A DNA stretch of 64,000 nt. Source: Poecilobothrus nobilitatus. Lineage: Eukaryota > Arthropoda > Insecta > Diptera > Dolichopodidae. This document shows positions 48,957-61,865 of this stretch, one piece after another. The notes beneath the pieces are model-generated. The model ran no database searches, was not told the origin of the DNA, and worked only from the letters and a program-made list of their open reading frames with translations. Position numbers and translations under genes: made by a program. The stretch is taken from the NCBI GenBank assembly GCA_947095535.1, contig OX352774.1, positions 265,519,843 to 265,583,842 of the forward strand, given 5' to 3'. How positions within the stretch are numbered: position 1 is the first letter of the stretch; the number at the start of each line of letters is the position of its first letter.

Positions 48957-51900
48957 AAATAATTTAAGAACTAATTCCTATCAATTTACCGAAGTTATTT
49001 TCATTCTGTTAAAATTCATGTTGTTTTTGGTAAAATCTATTTACTACATTATCTTTTCTACATATTATGAATAAATTATGAAAGGTAGATATACTTTGGT
49101 TAATTCCTTTCTATAATTAATGTTTGGAATTTTTATTAAAATTGCTTTCTAAGTCGGAAACCATCATCTATACGTTTTGTTATAGTTGTTTTTAATATTT
49201 GTATCAGATGAATAATCGAAAAACTTTATAGAGGTAGAAATACAAGTTATCTAAGATTTGGGCGGTTTTAAGGTACTATACTGTCCGATAAATATAATCT
49301 TTTTTGACAGGGAATGAGATAATAGAATATTTTTAGATATATAGTTTGAAAATATGTTTTATATAAAAAATTTAAGGAACTCATCACAAATACTATTGAC
49401 TTTCACCACGTATAATAATAATCGTAATTCCATAAATAGAATTTTTCTTACTATATTTCTTCAAAATGTTTTTTTCAACATCTTTCTTCAAAATCTTTTT
49501 CCAAATTTTCTTATCCATCTTTCATAATTCTAAATTTTTGCTAAATTTGTTTTCCCCAAGAATTTCTACCACATCCTATCCCGTAAACTAAATTGTACAT
49601 TTCTATCTAAGGTCCCAATCTAAAGTTTGGTGATTAAAGTCCAACACTATCCGGAAGAATCATGTGCAATTCTTCTGAGTTAGATCGATCATAGTAAAAA
49701 AAAAACGCGTAATAGATGTCATAGCTCCCTTTTTAATCGTTACATTTCAAATACATACATATATATTTTAATTTGCTTTTCGATTTTTTCATAGTTGACC
49801 AATACAGAATACGTAACGAACGATATATAATTATTCATTGAAGCAAAGAATATTATAAAATTGTGTTTGAAATTTAAAGCAAAAAGAAATAAATCGCTAT
49901 TGTTATTATTACAAAGTGTTATACAGTTTTAAGAGGTCTTTATTATGCCATAAATTTTTTTTTTTTTTTTTGTTTAAGATTGCCCCCTACACAGTTAACA
50001 AATTTTCAATATTAAAAAAAATATCATATGCAATGTCATAATATAAATTTTATTAGGTTTGGCTTTTTCTTTAATTCAATTTAAAGTAACAAAAGAATAA
50101 AATTGTTGTTGAGCTTTGAAATTTAAAAGTGTAGATAATTATTTATCATCAGTTCGATTTCAAATTTTTTTATCATCATTTTAATGAAATGTGATATATG
50201 AGGTGTAGAACTTTATACTCTTTTTAATATTTATTATTTCTAAGTTATTGATCACTAAAATATTTGAAATGAATATAAAAATAATTTTTTTAGAGTTTTG
50301 TATTGAGTTTGAATGTACCCGCATTTAATTTTTTTTTCTTTTTGTCAAAATTAATTTTATGTTAATAAAAAATTGAATGATAATGACATGAGTGTTGAAA
50401 TTTAAACAATTTGACACCACAATTATATTAGGATTGACAATTTAGATGCATGATCTTTAATGCTGACATTTGAATATTTTTAGCAGCTGTAACACATGTC
50501 AGAGTATTTTTTTCAAACTACAACTTTCATTTCCTTTGAATATTATTATTTTAATTTAGTTTTGATATTATGAAAGTGATTTATATTAAAATATTTGATT
50601 GATTCAAAGTTTTATATTAGGACAATAATATTTAAAAAAGAATTGAACATATGTATGTATTTAAAAAAAAAAATTTTCTAGAAATTGTCTTTAAATAAAA
50701 AAATTTGACTCTAATGATGAGTTAATATTAAATGTAATTTTTTGCTTTTACGTTAAATAAAAATAAAAAAATAGAATTAAAATCATAAATCATTTAGTCA
50801 TCACATCACACATAGATCAAACACCATTCATATTAATCATTTTGAATCAGGTGAATTTTTTGAATCAAATAATTTAAAGTTAAGTACTACGAGTATATTT
50901 TTTTTCTTTTTTTTTTGCATAATAATTAAATCTTACGTCATTTTTTACACAATGTTGAGTGTGTAATTCTGAGAAAATTGCAAATATTTTTCATTCTTTT
51001 GATGATTTAATATCATAATTTCTATAGTTACATCTAAACAGTAGTATATTATAATCATTATTCATTATTATAATGAATATGACTGGAGGCTGTTATTTTA
51101 ATAAAATACTACTTTTATTATTTTTAATTTCTCTTCTTTTTTTTTTTTTGTTGAATTCACTATAATTAATGTTGCAATATCAGAATAGTGCACCATTTGA
51201 TTAAAAAAAGGCGTTGGATTAAAACTGAATTACTGTAATAAAACTCTTTTTCAAAGAGGAATTGATGAGTTGAATACAGAAATATTTGGAATAGTTGCAA
51301 CAAAAACAATTTCAAAAAAAATTGTGGAGGTGGTGGAAGAGATGTAATAAAATATGTTAGTTTTTTCTCTTCTTTGTTATAAAGAATGCATTTAAAAATG
51401 ATATATAAAATAAATTCCGATTTAATTTTGATGAATTAAAATTACAAATTATTTTGTAATATTTAAAAAAAAAATGCTGTAACAAATGATGAGACAATGG
51501 TTCTTCGTAAAGTCAAATTAAATATTTATTACGAAAACATTATTAAGCCGGCGTGTAGTTGATATCCCCCCATATCTTTTGATTGAAAATTTACATATAT
51601 ATTTAATAATTCCTATTTTTCTTATTATTTTGAACTATTACACTATTTTTTTAGTTCGGCAATTTTATAACTCTTTTCTCATATTGTCTTTCAAGTAGCC
51701 GGACCTTTCTTTTCTTAGATCTTTTACTGATAAAATACTCTTTGTAAAAATTAATGGTTCGGCACTTTAATAAGAATTCTTCTATGACTGCACATTTTAA
51801 ATGCATTTAGTACTTTAACGCCATCAGATTATTTAGTATACATATACTCGTAGTGTATATACATATTTAATAAACTATTTGATAATATTAAATATTTTTT

Positions 51901-53662
51901 AAAAGTTGTTTGGATCATAAAGTACGATGGTATTTCAAGGAAATTAAGGGTTTCTTACTTCGACCAAAACGACCTCTTGTGGAAATTATTCATCCTTTCG
52001 TATTAATCTACATACATATTAATCTATGTAGCCAGTTTGGTTCACAAAAAATTTTTTTTAAACTGCTTTTAAACTAAAATTTTTTATGAAAGTTATTGAA
52101 ACCATTCAAACAAAACCCACCCCTTACATCAATTTATGTATCTATACATAAATAAATGTTCTATCCTGTCTATACATAGGTACAATGTGTCTATACATTC
52201 AATAAATTGAAGTAATTATACATATATTCCTATTTTAAATGTATTGTTTATTTAATTTTTTTTTATTTTACCATTAAATGGCACACTGATACATCTTCAA
52301 AAATTATCAAAATCAATTAATATGTAGTCATAAGAAAAGTTTAATTAAAAGCGAATCTTAATTTTTCTCATCTTTACGATGTAATTCAATTATAATCGGA
52401 CTATAAAAATAAAATAAAATTTCATTCAATAATTTGAGAAATTTTTATTTTTTATCCAAAACCTCTCAATGAAAAATAAAAACAAAAAAAAAATTTTTTT
52501 TTTTTAAACTTGGAAATAATTTAAAAACTATTAAATTTCAACATATCCGTTTCAGTTGAACGCACGTGTATTATGTATTAAAAGTTCAGATTAAATGGGT
52601 TTTGAAAATTTAATAAAAATTTACAATAAATACTGCTGATGATTTTGCTACCGACCGCAGTTCAAAAAAAAATAAACAGTCATTTGTTATTACTGGGCAT
52701 TTTTTTGTTTTCGCTGTTTTAGTTTCTGTTGTTGTTATTGCGCCTTTTCTTAATATGAATCTAACATTCGTTCATAAATGGTTGTACATGAATGATTGAA
52801 TAAAATAAATAAATTTGTAAAGAATTTCTTTATTCAATTTTTCAAAATTGAAATTAATTGTTAAGCTCTAGTTTTAGGCAATCTTTAAATTATTATATTA
52901 CAAAATTTAAATGTACCTATTACAAAATAGTCAAATAAGCAAATTTTTTGCATTTTTATATTTTTAGTAATATTATGTCTCTCCACATGTTAATGATTTT
53001 TTATTTTAACCAAATTGCTAAATATATGTTGTCATAAATGTGGGATAGTGTTAGTATATTAGTATCAGTATTGAGTATATCATCATATCAGTATATCAGT
53101 TTACTAAAAACAAAAGTTTAGTTGGAAAATGGAGATTTTTCTAACATAAACTTGTAGCTATATATATATACATATTTAAATACTTTATAATTACTTCTAG
53201 GCTATATACGCTTCTTAAGTTCAAACCAAATAAAAGTTATTTGGTACTATTCAAAAAACAATAACACCAACAAGCAATCAATAAAAGCACAAATATTACA
53301 TATACATATATGTATACATACATATAATATTTTCCATAAGATGGACAATATACTAATATGTATGTTTGGTTTTATAAGTGCAGTATATTTCACATTTATT
53401 CAATTATTTTAGGTTAAATCTGATTTTATCTCGTTCTACAGCTAACAGAAAAAATCTAACCGTTACTTTAATTTTAGTTGTCACGTTTATATTTCCATTC
53501 ACCATACCATTTTAAAAAATATATTTAATTTAAGTGACCAACTGTAATTATATTAACGGTAGAAAATAATTTAATTCATTTTTGAAGTTACCTCTAAAAT
53601 AAGTGCTTATTTTTTTTATTTAAAAGCGTTTTATTATTTTTATGATTTTTTTTTTAAAACAG
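48957..53662. other. Long AT-rich non-coding block
   Basis: About 4.7 kb with no supported gene. A 36-codon open run around 51890-52005 (ending SYFDQNDLLWKLFILSY) has mixed composition but no splice borders or family match. GAAGAAT/ATTCTTC near 49652-49676 is a small inverted pair. Confidence 0.5.
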
Positions 53663-53692
53663 AAAGCGGATGAAGAAGATCAACGGACTTAC
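53663..53692 (+). CDS. Candidate short exon
   Basis: A T tract and TTTTTTTTAAAACAG end at 53662. The sequence then reads KADEEDQRTY in one frame, followed by a possible donor GTACAT at 53693; read on without splicing, it stops at a TAA about 42 bases later. The composition is charged and GC-richer than its surroundings. The protein is not recognised. Weak support. Confidence 0.25.
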
Positions 53693-54554
53693 GTACATAA
53701 AAAATACATACATATACTACACTCGTTTTTAATATAACAGCTAATTTAATTTTATGAATGAATTTAGTTTGTCTTCTCATCATCATAATTTCTCATTGAT
53801 GTTTGATCGGCAACTTAGTATATTTTTATTTTTCTTCTTTGATTTCCTAAGTAATCATCTGCCATATAAGTTGTAACAAAACACAGTTTCAGAGAAAATT
53901 TTTTATGTGCAGAAATATAAAAATAAAATTAGTTGGATTTAAGGAAAATTTTAACTAAAGTAATTAGATTCAACTTAGTTTCAATTAGGAAAGTTAAACT
54001 GTTGCTTTTTTTCTGAACATTTCTTCTTGGACTCAAAATGGCAATTAAGAGATAGATCAGAATTCTATTATTTTTAGTTTTACTTACACAGTAATACTTA
54101 ATTGTATTAACACTTTTCCGAATTAATAATAAAATATTTTAAATTATACTATCTATATGCAAGTCAGTGCATTGAAAGGCAGGTAAGAGTTGTCTTTCAA
54201 ATCATCACTACTTGTTATATGTTATTTTTAAAAATTAAAGCCATTCAATCCGTAATGTATTTAATGATATGTAACTTTATTTATACAACTACGGATAAAA
54301 TGCCATATTGATTTAATATATTTAGAGGCATAAGTTTCGTCATTCGAAAATTAAATTTTTACTGCCTATGTATGCATAATTGCAGTAATTTTATACAACA
54401 AAATGTATATATGCAAGTTATTTTATGCAAAAACTCACTTTGCGATTATAAAATACACTTATTTTATCTTCCCTTTTATTTAGATATTCAATTATATTAT
54501 TATCTAACTTTTTTTAGCACATTCTCCAAAATATTTTTTTTAAAACATTTACTT
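53693..54554. other. AT-rich non-coding stretch
   Basis: An isolated strong donor-like motif, AAAGGCAG plus GTAAGA, lies at 54183, but the upstream sequence shows no clear acceptor or exon. Confidence 0.45.
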
Positions 54555-55170
54555 ATTAGTTTCACTCTGCCCGTTTGTTCATCTGTTTTCAAAACTTCTA
54601 GCATTGAAATTTTAACTATAGATAGATCTCATAAAAAAAATAATGCTGCGGAACAAATTTTTTTGGTATCCCACTCATTACCAAATTATAGCTCTCCAAA
54701 GTTGGAAAAAGCATTATTTTAAAATGTTTATATGTATATCTAGTTCTGCTTAAGATTTTTTCAATTTAAAAACGTCAAACCACAGGACATTTAGATATGT
54801 AAAGCTTAAATTATATAATTTTTTGCTATTTAGTATTCAAATTTATTTTATATGTAAAATTTTGACTCTTTTGTGTATCCGAATTTAGACAGAATCTTGC
54901 AATTTTAAGAGAATGAAGATCTCTCAGATTCTAGAATTAGATTTAAGTTATCTCAGAGAAAATGTTTGTACTTCTTCCGGTTTAAGAGCCATTAGCGGTG
55001 CAAAAATAAATTTTTTTTTGGCAGCTGTAAGTTTGACACCTTTGAAAATTTGTCGTTAGTAAGATATAAAAGTTAAAGCTCCATTATTATATTTTTACAT
55101 TTGTTAACGGCTTTTCTTAACTAAATAGAGTTTCTTTAAAATTGGTCAAAGTGTTCTTTCATTTCTCACA
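54555..55170 (+). mobile_element. TTATACCCG-family relative, fragment E
   Basis: CACTCTGCCCGTTTGTTCAT near 54563, ATCCCACTCATTACCAAATT near 54668, a CACCTTTGAAAATTTGTCG block near 55037 and AGAGTTTCTTTAAAATTGG near 55126 follow the order of fragment D and, less closely, copies A-C. The termini are absent. A 116-codon frame crossing the left edge is a by-product of this repeat. Confidence 0.5.
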
Positions 55171-55964
55171 TAATTTTGAATTATGTGAAATTTCTCACAT
55201 AATTTTTTTAACGAAATTGAAAATCTATAAAAAATCACAAAATTTTGATAAAGTCACAATTCCACAAGGTTTTTTAATGTCTTTTAGAAAATGTGCGTCG
55301 ATAAAAATCTTTGGTTTTATATTTCCTTTTTTTGATTTTTTTTTTGTTTAGTTTTGTTTTTTGTTAGAAATAATGAATGAACTTTAAAAAAAAGAAAACC
55401 AATTTAACGAAAAGTGGACATTTCCTTCACCGGAAAAATAAGATACGAAGGGCATTAAAGATTTCATTATTTTGTAATTGGTAGTTCGTAGTAGAATCGA
55501 ATACATAAACTTTAGAAAAGATAACAAATATTTGTTAGTAAAATTAAATTTATTTGCACAAATAAAAAAAAAAAAAAAAAGGGAAAGGCGGGGTTGATAA
55601 ATGATGATATAATAATATACTGATATAAAAAAGGGAGTTTAAGGAAGTTAAATGTTATCTAATAAATTACATGTACATATTATATATATATATAAAATCA
55701 ATGAAAATAAAGCTCAAAATTATTTTAATTTTTTTTTTGGTTTGGGGATAAAATCCAAAAAGACAAAACCCAGTGTTTTGGAAAACAAAATACAGTGTTT
55801 GAATTTTGAAGAAGATAAAATTCAGAAAAGAGGGAAACCAAAAAAAAAAGCTAATTTAGAAAACATCCAAAAAGACAAAATACAGAAAAATAAACCAAAA
55901 AATTAATTGAAAAATGATAAATATTTGCATATAATTATAGAAATCTTTCAAAGTTGAAAATGAA
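55171..55964. other. AT-rich stretch with an imperfect AAAGACAAAATACAG-type repeat
   Basis: At about 55757-55900 words like AAAGACAAAATACAGAAAA recur. They create an 84-codon lysine-rich frame (55652-55906) with no domain, best explained as simple-sequence DNA. Confidence 0.5.
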
Positions 55965-57005
55965 AAAAAATAAGCCAGGGGACTATCTAACTCAATACCG
56001 TTGTTGAACCATTGTCGTAAATTTTTGAGCCAGAAATTCTACGTCTAACACGTGCACGTCCACCTTAAATTTAACCTTTCAGTATTATTTTTAAAAGTTC
56101 ATATTTCTCTGGATGCCGTAATATGTGCTTAAAGTATTCTAATTTTCTAATTCTTTTTGTTTGTATTATTTCTGGCTTTTTTTGAATTTGTAAAAGGGCT
56201 TCTTCATTTGTTACGTGATCTACCCAGTTTATTTTTAGAATTCGTCTGTATTTTAATGAATGTTGTTCTTGCTTATTCTATTCTGATTTTGACTTCCTTT
56301 GACTGGTCCCACTGAGCATTTAGTTGGCATCCTAAATATGTATAATTTTCTACTTTTTCTAATTGGATGTTATTTAGTATACCAAGGATATTGCTGCTAC
56401 TGGATTTTTGCTTATAACCATATACTTTCTTTTCGAAATATTCATTTTTAATCCATAATCGTTACACCTAACTGGATACTGCATTTAATAAATCTTATAG
56501 TTTTTGACTGGAATTGGCTAAAAGAACCGTATTGTCTGCACGGATATTATTTATTGGAATATCATTGACTTTTATCCCATATGTTATATCTCCGGTTATA
56601 TCAGAGTATATGTTGAATAATAGTGGAGATAGTATGCATCCCTGACATACACCACACTTAATTTCGATTTCTTTTGTTAACTTTGTTTCGACTCGAACGT
56701 TTGTTTTTTGCTGCCAATATAGGTTTGCAATTATTATTAGGTCATTATGATCAATCTGAGCTTTCCTCAAGATTTCTATGCGTTTTCCATGTTGGACCTT
56801 CTCGAAATCGATGAAGCATAAGTACACGTCATGGTTCACGTCTCGACAACGATGTATCAGTAGTTGTATTCCAAACAGCGCTTCTCTTGTTAGTTGTTCC
56901 CGAACTTTTCCCAAAACCGAACTGAGTGGTGCTCGTTTTTTCTTCAATTTTTCTGTATGATGAATTACACAAAGGAATGATTTTTCAATTTTTCTAACTA
57001 GAGAA
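55965..57005 (-). pseudogene. Non-LTR retrotransposon reverse transcriptase, 3' part, broken
   Basis: Read on the minus strand, the homology starts near 57005 (VRKIEKSFLCVIHH). It continues through TREALFGIQLLIHRCRD, the RT motif VYLCFIDFEKVQHG (catalytic Asp kept, following residues deleted) and GVCQGCILSPLLFNIYSD. At the YADD catalytic box only IRADNTVLL remains, so the Tyr and one Asp are lost. After a stop at 56495 the thumb and tail continue in several frames: KVENYTYLGCQLNAQWDQS, WVDHVTNEEALLQIQKK, RIRKLEYFKHILRHPEKYEL, FWLKNLRQWFNNGIELDSPL. The order is that of a LINE ORF2. The 5' part is missing, as in typical truncated insertions. No activity is possible. Confidence 0.9.
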
Positions 57006-58459
57006 GATTTTTTTTTTTTGGAGAAAAGAATTGTTGTAATATGTGCAGTATTTAAAAGTGTATTTAATGAACATAAAATTAATGACAATTAATAATGATG
57101 GAAAGCATACCATAGCAAATTATTTCCAAACCAAAAATTTTCATATTATTTCTTCCCTAAAAATATTAACTATGTATAATTTATTTTAAATAATTAATAA
57201 GAATAATATAATCCAAAAACAATATTAAATTAAACTTTACGTAATAAGTGAACTATATGATAATTTTTGAAAAAATTATCTAAGTAAACTTTCTAAAAAT
57301 TTTTAAAATAATTATTTTGAGTGAAATTTTTATTTAGCCTTTGGAAGTAATTAAAAAATCTACTGCCAAAACTGAAAATCACTTAATTAATCTTTACGGT
57401 TGTTTTTTAATAAAATCATAATTTTATTGTTGCTTTTTGTAGTATTCATATTAAAAAATTTGTATTTTTTTCAATACAGTGTACAGCTGTTAATGAGTAC
57501 ATTTTCATAAATTAGTTATTAAACAAAAATTAATTTTAATTTACTTTCCTTGTCAATATTGTTTTTTTTTTTTCTATTTTAAACTTTCTTTTTTTTCTTT
57601 TTCTTTACCTTTTTGTTGGACAGCCAATTAACCAACCAACCAATAAATAACCATTCCACACCAATAAACTTTTTCAAAAGTATAGCGATTAAATCAGCCA
57701 GTAATGAAATTTGAACAAAATCATAGATGAGCTTTAATAAGTGCGTATATGAGAACGCATTATGAATTTTTATAGTGTAAAGAGTAATTATAAAAATTTT
57801 CACTTTAAAAGGTTTCAAGGTTTTAAACAATGAGCAGAAAAAGTTTACATATACAGTTGTTTTAAAATTAAGTTTATATATATGTACATTTTTAATTAAA
57901 AAATAGCCTAACGCAATGCAATAATTTAAGTGAGTGAAGTGATGATAAATTTAATTAAATTTTAAAAATACATCAGTTTGGTATGGTATAGAAATAGTAT
58001 GGACAAAGATAATATATACTAAGAAGATGTCCACGCGCATACAAATTTTTGTATAAACATTTTTTATAAAGAGAGTTCCAATCCGGATCTGAGTATTTTG
58101 TGTTTTTTACTTCGAAATATTTTAACAAAACGAAAATGAACGATGACTTCGGCGAGCTTTTTTGATTTAATATAGGTACATATGTATTCATACAAAAAAA
58201 TAGTTCTTTCAAAATAATATTTCTTTCTGAAGATAAATACCAGTTGACCTAAACTCACATTACAAACATTACATTGGAAAAAATCACTTGACAAACAACT
58301 GGTATCGTAAAAACTCATTTGCCATAAAAGGTATATATGTCAAATTTTTACTTTGCAAAACATCTGTTTTCAAATAATTGCATCAAATAATTTAAGTATA
58401 TTATAAATGGTTATAATATACTTAATAATGGTTATAAGCACATTAAGTATACATATTCT
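57006..58459. other. AT-rich non-coding stretch
   Basis: ATACCAGTTG and CAACTGGTAT (about 58238 and 58295) form a short inverted pair. Overlapping minus-strand frames at 57973-58318 show no family. Confidence 0.45.
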
Positions 58460-58740
58460 GTAAAAGACGTATAATCCTGATTTTGTAACAAATTTTAAAA
58501 TCGCTCCTAATTTAAAATCTGGCATACTTTTATCCATATTCTGAAAAAAGGCGAAACCCTGATTTTGTAACCTACTAAAATCTCTTCTATTCTCTTTTAA
58601 TTTCTTTATTTGTAACCCCCGCTCAACAAATTGTTTAAACCCTGATTTTAATATTTTTGCTAATTATTTTGTACGTATACGTATTTCAAATTTAAAGCAG
58701 TTCTACCGCCTCCAAACGCTATATACAAAGCCCTTACTAA
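58460..58740 (+). repeat. Dispersed repeat, copy 3
   Basis: AATCCTGATTTTGTAAC and AAACCCTGATTTTGTAACC occur about 80 bp apart. The spacer includes ATATTCTGAAAAAAGGCGAA, matching copies 1 and 2. It ends near a TACCGCCTCCAAACGC word that resembles CAAACCGCCGC of copy 1. Confidence 0.45.
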
Positions 58741-60681
58741 AGAGACATTTTTTTTTTAATTTTTTGAAAAATGGATATTTGCGAATTGCAAATTTGTTAA
58801 ATAAGAAATTTGCTACTTGAGTTTTTGCATTGTGAGTTTTTTGATAAGTGGACTTAGGAGAAATAGATGTTTGTCATATGAGTTTTGCTAAGTGTTACAC
58901 CCCCAGCTTTGAGTTTTATATTTATTTTGTAACAATGTGTACATGTATATGGCATTCACAGTTTTTCACTCTCCTGTATATACTCATTATTATTCTCCAA
59001 ATTTTTTCCAAGCTTCGATTGACTAAGATCTGTAATATTAAAAAATTATGATCTTATTAGGTTGTATATGACATCTTAATCAGTGAATCAAAAATTGGAA
59101 TTGAGAATTTAATTTGAGTTGAAACAATGAAGTCAAAAAAAAAAAAAAAACAATAACAAGTTTTAAAAAGAAGTAAAATAAAAATAAACCCATTATTAAA
59201 ATAACCATAAAATGTAATAATAGCTTAACCTGATTTATTTGTTCTACTCTCATTTTTTTTAAACTATTCTGTTTCAAATAAGTAGAAAATTACTTATATT
59301 AAATACTATGTTTATGAAGGGTATTAGCAGCTATTATTAGGGAGGCAAAATATATATATATTTTTTTGTATCTGAAAGATAAATGAACTTTAAAATTTTC
59401 TATGATGTTTTGGTGTGCACATAACAAAGAAAATATAGAAAAAGTTCAAAATCCTCAAAATTTCTATTCAAATTCCTTTTCAAATTAGGTTCCGTTAAAC
59501 TAATCTAAGATCATTATTCGAAGGTCACAACTACAGAATGACATTATAATTGAAAATCTTTAAATAATTCTTTGAATTCAATAAAGAAGAAAAAAAAAAT
59601 GTGAGTGACTTTTGCATGGGGGTTTAATCAAAATGAGTGCAAATAATATTTTTTCTTATCTTTCTTTTTTTTTTTTTTTTAATTTTGGATTTTTTTTTTA
59701 ATTAATTTGGATTCTAGAGCATAGTATTAGTGGTAATCATCAAAAAGGTTATGTGATAATAATATGTGACTTGTGTTTTTTTTTTTTTTGTCGTCGATTG
59801 AAGACAATGTAAAGAAATGTGAAAACAATTTTTTGTTTTTCATTTTTTAGATTTAAATTATGAATATGTTTTATTAATCGGCAGATATTTTCAATCAATA
59901 TTAATTATTGTAGTGATGTTATAACTCATGACAGATGCATTAAAGCTATACAACTTCCAAACCTTGTAATTTAGATGTGTCTGTTTCCTAATAGTTTTGT
60001 TTTGTGGAATATTAACTTTTTTTTTTTTGGACTGTTGATTGAATCAATATATTAGTTTCTGAACTGTCATATTCGTCTTGTTCTATTTATTTCCTTTTTA
60101 AATACTAGGAATTACGACAGTCTGTCTTTTATGCTAATTGCTGTTTTTATTGTATATACATAATTATGTTAAATTATCTTTTCAACAATATACATATTAT
60201 GTATTTAGTTGAATTTGACATTTACAATTTTATCATTAAAAAACATTTCTATATACTCTTATATAATATATTTATTTTATTTTTAATTATCATATTTAAA
60301 ACTGATTACCATAATAAATTTTTCTTGAAGAATTTAAAATAACTTTAAAATAAATTGCATTTTTATCTCACATTATATATTAAATTTTTATCGTTGTTCT
60401 AAAATAAAATTATGTTAACATCGATCACAAATTGGAATTTAGCCAATATTAACTTAAAATTAAATTTATTTTTTGTTTTGACATGGAAAATATTGGCCAG
60501 AAATAGCTATAAGTTGAGATAATTTAAGACACTAATACTTTTTTTTTATCCTTAAGGATACTGTTTTTAGAAGTTCTGGTCTAAATACTAACTTAAAAAA
60601 AAAAAAAAATGATTTTTTGCAGTACCAGCAAAAAACTAAACATGTCATCATTTTTTTTTGTTTTTTTTTTTAAATCTTATA
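58741..60681. other. AT-rich non-coding stretch
   Basis: TTTGATAAGTGGACT and TTGCGAATTGCAAATTTG near 58773-58855 echo the flanks of the unknown element at 37.6-38.5 kb. Otherwise poly-A/T-rich with no gene. Confidence 0.45.
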
Positions 60682-60730
60682 TTAAAAAAATTCAAAAGAC
60701 AACGCTTTTCGAGTGCCAGACATTATGACT
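60682..60730 (-). CDS. Candidate terminal exon
   Basis: On the minus strand a T/C-rich tract ending TTCTTAACAAATTACAG stops at 60731. The following 49 bases read VIMSGTRKALSFEFF then TAA, with an internal ATG. GC-richer than the flanks. Whether it is coding, untranslated or chance cannot be told from sequence alone. Confidence 0.25.
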
Positions 60731-61484
60731 CTGTAATTTGTTAAGAAGAAAGAGAGATAGATAAAAAAAAGAAAAAGAGTAATTTGAAAAAAGGAAAGAG
60801 AACACAATATAAATGATAGAGGATGAAAAATAAAATGTTCTATTCTTTAATCCTGAAAATTGGCAAAATTTCAACTTCAATTTGAAAAAAAAAAAACAAC
60901 AAAAGAAAATTGCTTTTGTCTCTGTTGCTTTGTTCTCTTTTTCTTTTTAGCGTCATCTATCTTTTTGTTTTTTGTTTTGTTTACTTAACAAATGAATTGT
61001 TCAAAATTTGTTTTCTAATAACTATAAGATAACTATTAATATAATAAATGTTTTAAGGTCATATGACTCATTAAAGTTTTCGATTCAAACATTTTCTTAT
61101 CATTGAACACCAAAATGATTTTGAAGTTTTTATTGCAAATTGCGTAGCAAAGAGGTTTAGATTAAAGATTAGATTAAAAATAAATATTTTAAACCGTTGT
61201 AAAACCAAATATTTCATATTTAATATTATTGCCTAAATTATGAAATGTAAAAATATAATAATATTTTCAATTATTCAAGAATTGAAAAAGTGAGTGGTTG
61301 TCCTTTCTGCTAATTTATTTATTCATACTTGACGCAGTAATCATTAAGCTGTAAGCTTCAAAAATTACATGATGACTTTTCTATAATAACTCGTATCATA
61401 CAGGGTTCTGCAAAAAATAATTTTGAATATATGAAATAGAAAAGCGCGAAACGCAATCTTTAAGTATACATATTTTTTTTTCTT
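60731..61484. other. AT-rich non-coding stretch
   Basis: Nothing recognised. Confidence 0.5.
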
Positions 61485-61865
61485 CCTTTCCTATTTTCTT
61501 TAGAAGCATAGGGCTTCCACAAAGCCTTTCTATCGGCTTTTATTTTGTGCTATTACTTTTATTTGTAATCCTTATTTTGTTAATTTGTGTTATTTCTTGT
61601 TCTACTGTTCTACGTCATGTATATTCTTAGGTCTGCTAACATTCCTTTTTCCTTGAGGGGGTTCTATTTCAGGGCCTGTCTAGCTATGCAATTAAGAGAT
61701 CTTCTAAGAATGTGACCAATCCATCTATATTTTTGTTTCTTAATTTCTATTTCGCGTGCGTCTTGGGTCGTTGTTTCCCAAAGCTCTTCGTTGTGTGGCG
61801 AGTGTATTCTAAATATGATTCGGATTTCGGAGGCACTTCTTAATGAATATACATATTAAGTTCTA
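61485..61865 (-). pseudogene. LINE ORF2 C-terminal remnant, second family
   Basis: Minus-strand translation shows NEELWETTTQDAREIEIKKQ, KYRWIGHILRRSLNCIARQA and, after stops and shifts, NPLKEKG and ADRKALWKPYASKENR. The order R-x-W-I-G-H-x-L-R, then C-I-A-R-Q-A-L, then N-P is typical of the C-terminal tail of some non-LTR retrotransposon polymerases. Multiple stops show it is dead. Its wording differs from the 56-kb remnant, so it is probably a different LINE family. Confidence 0.75.

Noticed and set aside
51890..52005. 36-codon open run ending SYFDQNDLLWKLFILSY
   Set aside because: No splice borders, no family match, and runs of this size are expected by chance.
54372..54722. 116-codon plus-strand frame
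   Set aside because: Runs into repeat fragment E and shows no domain; amino-acid content is that of random AT-rich DNA.
55652..55906. 84-codon lysine-rich protein
   Set aside because: Built from imperfect AAAGACAAAATACAG repeats; composition explained by simple sequence.
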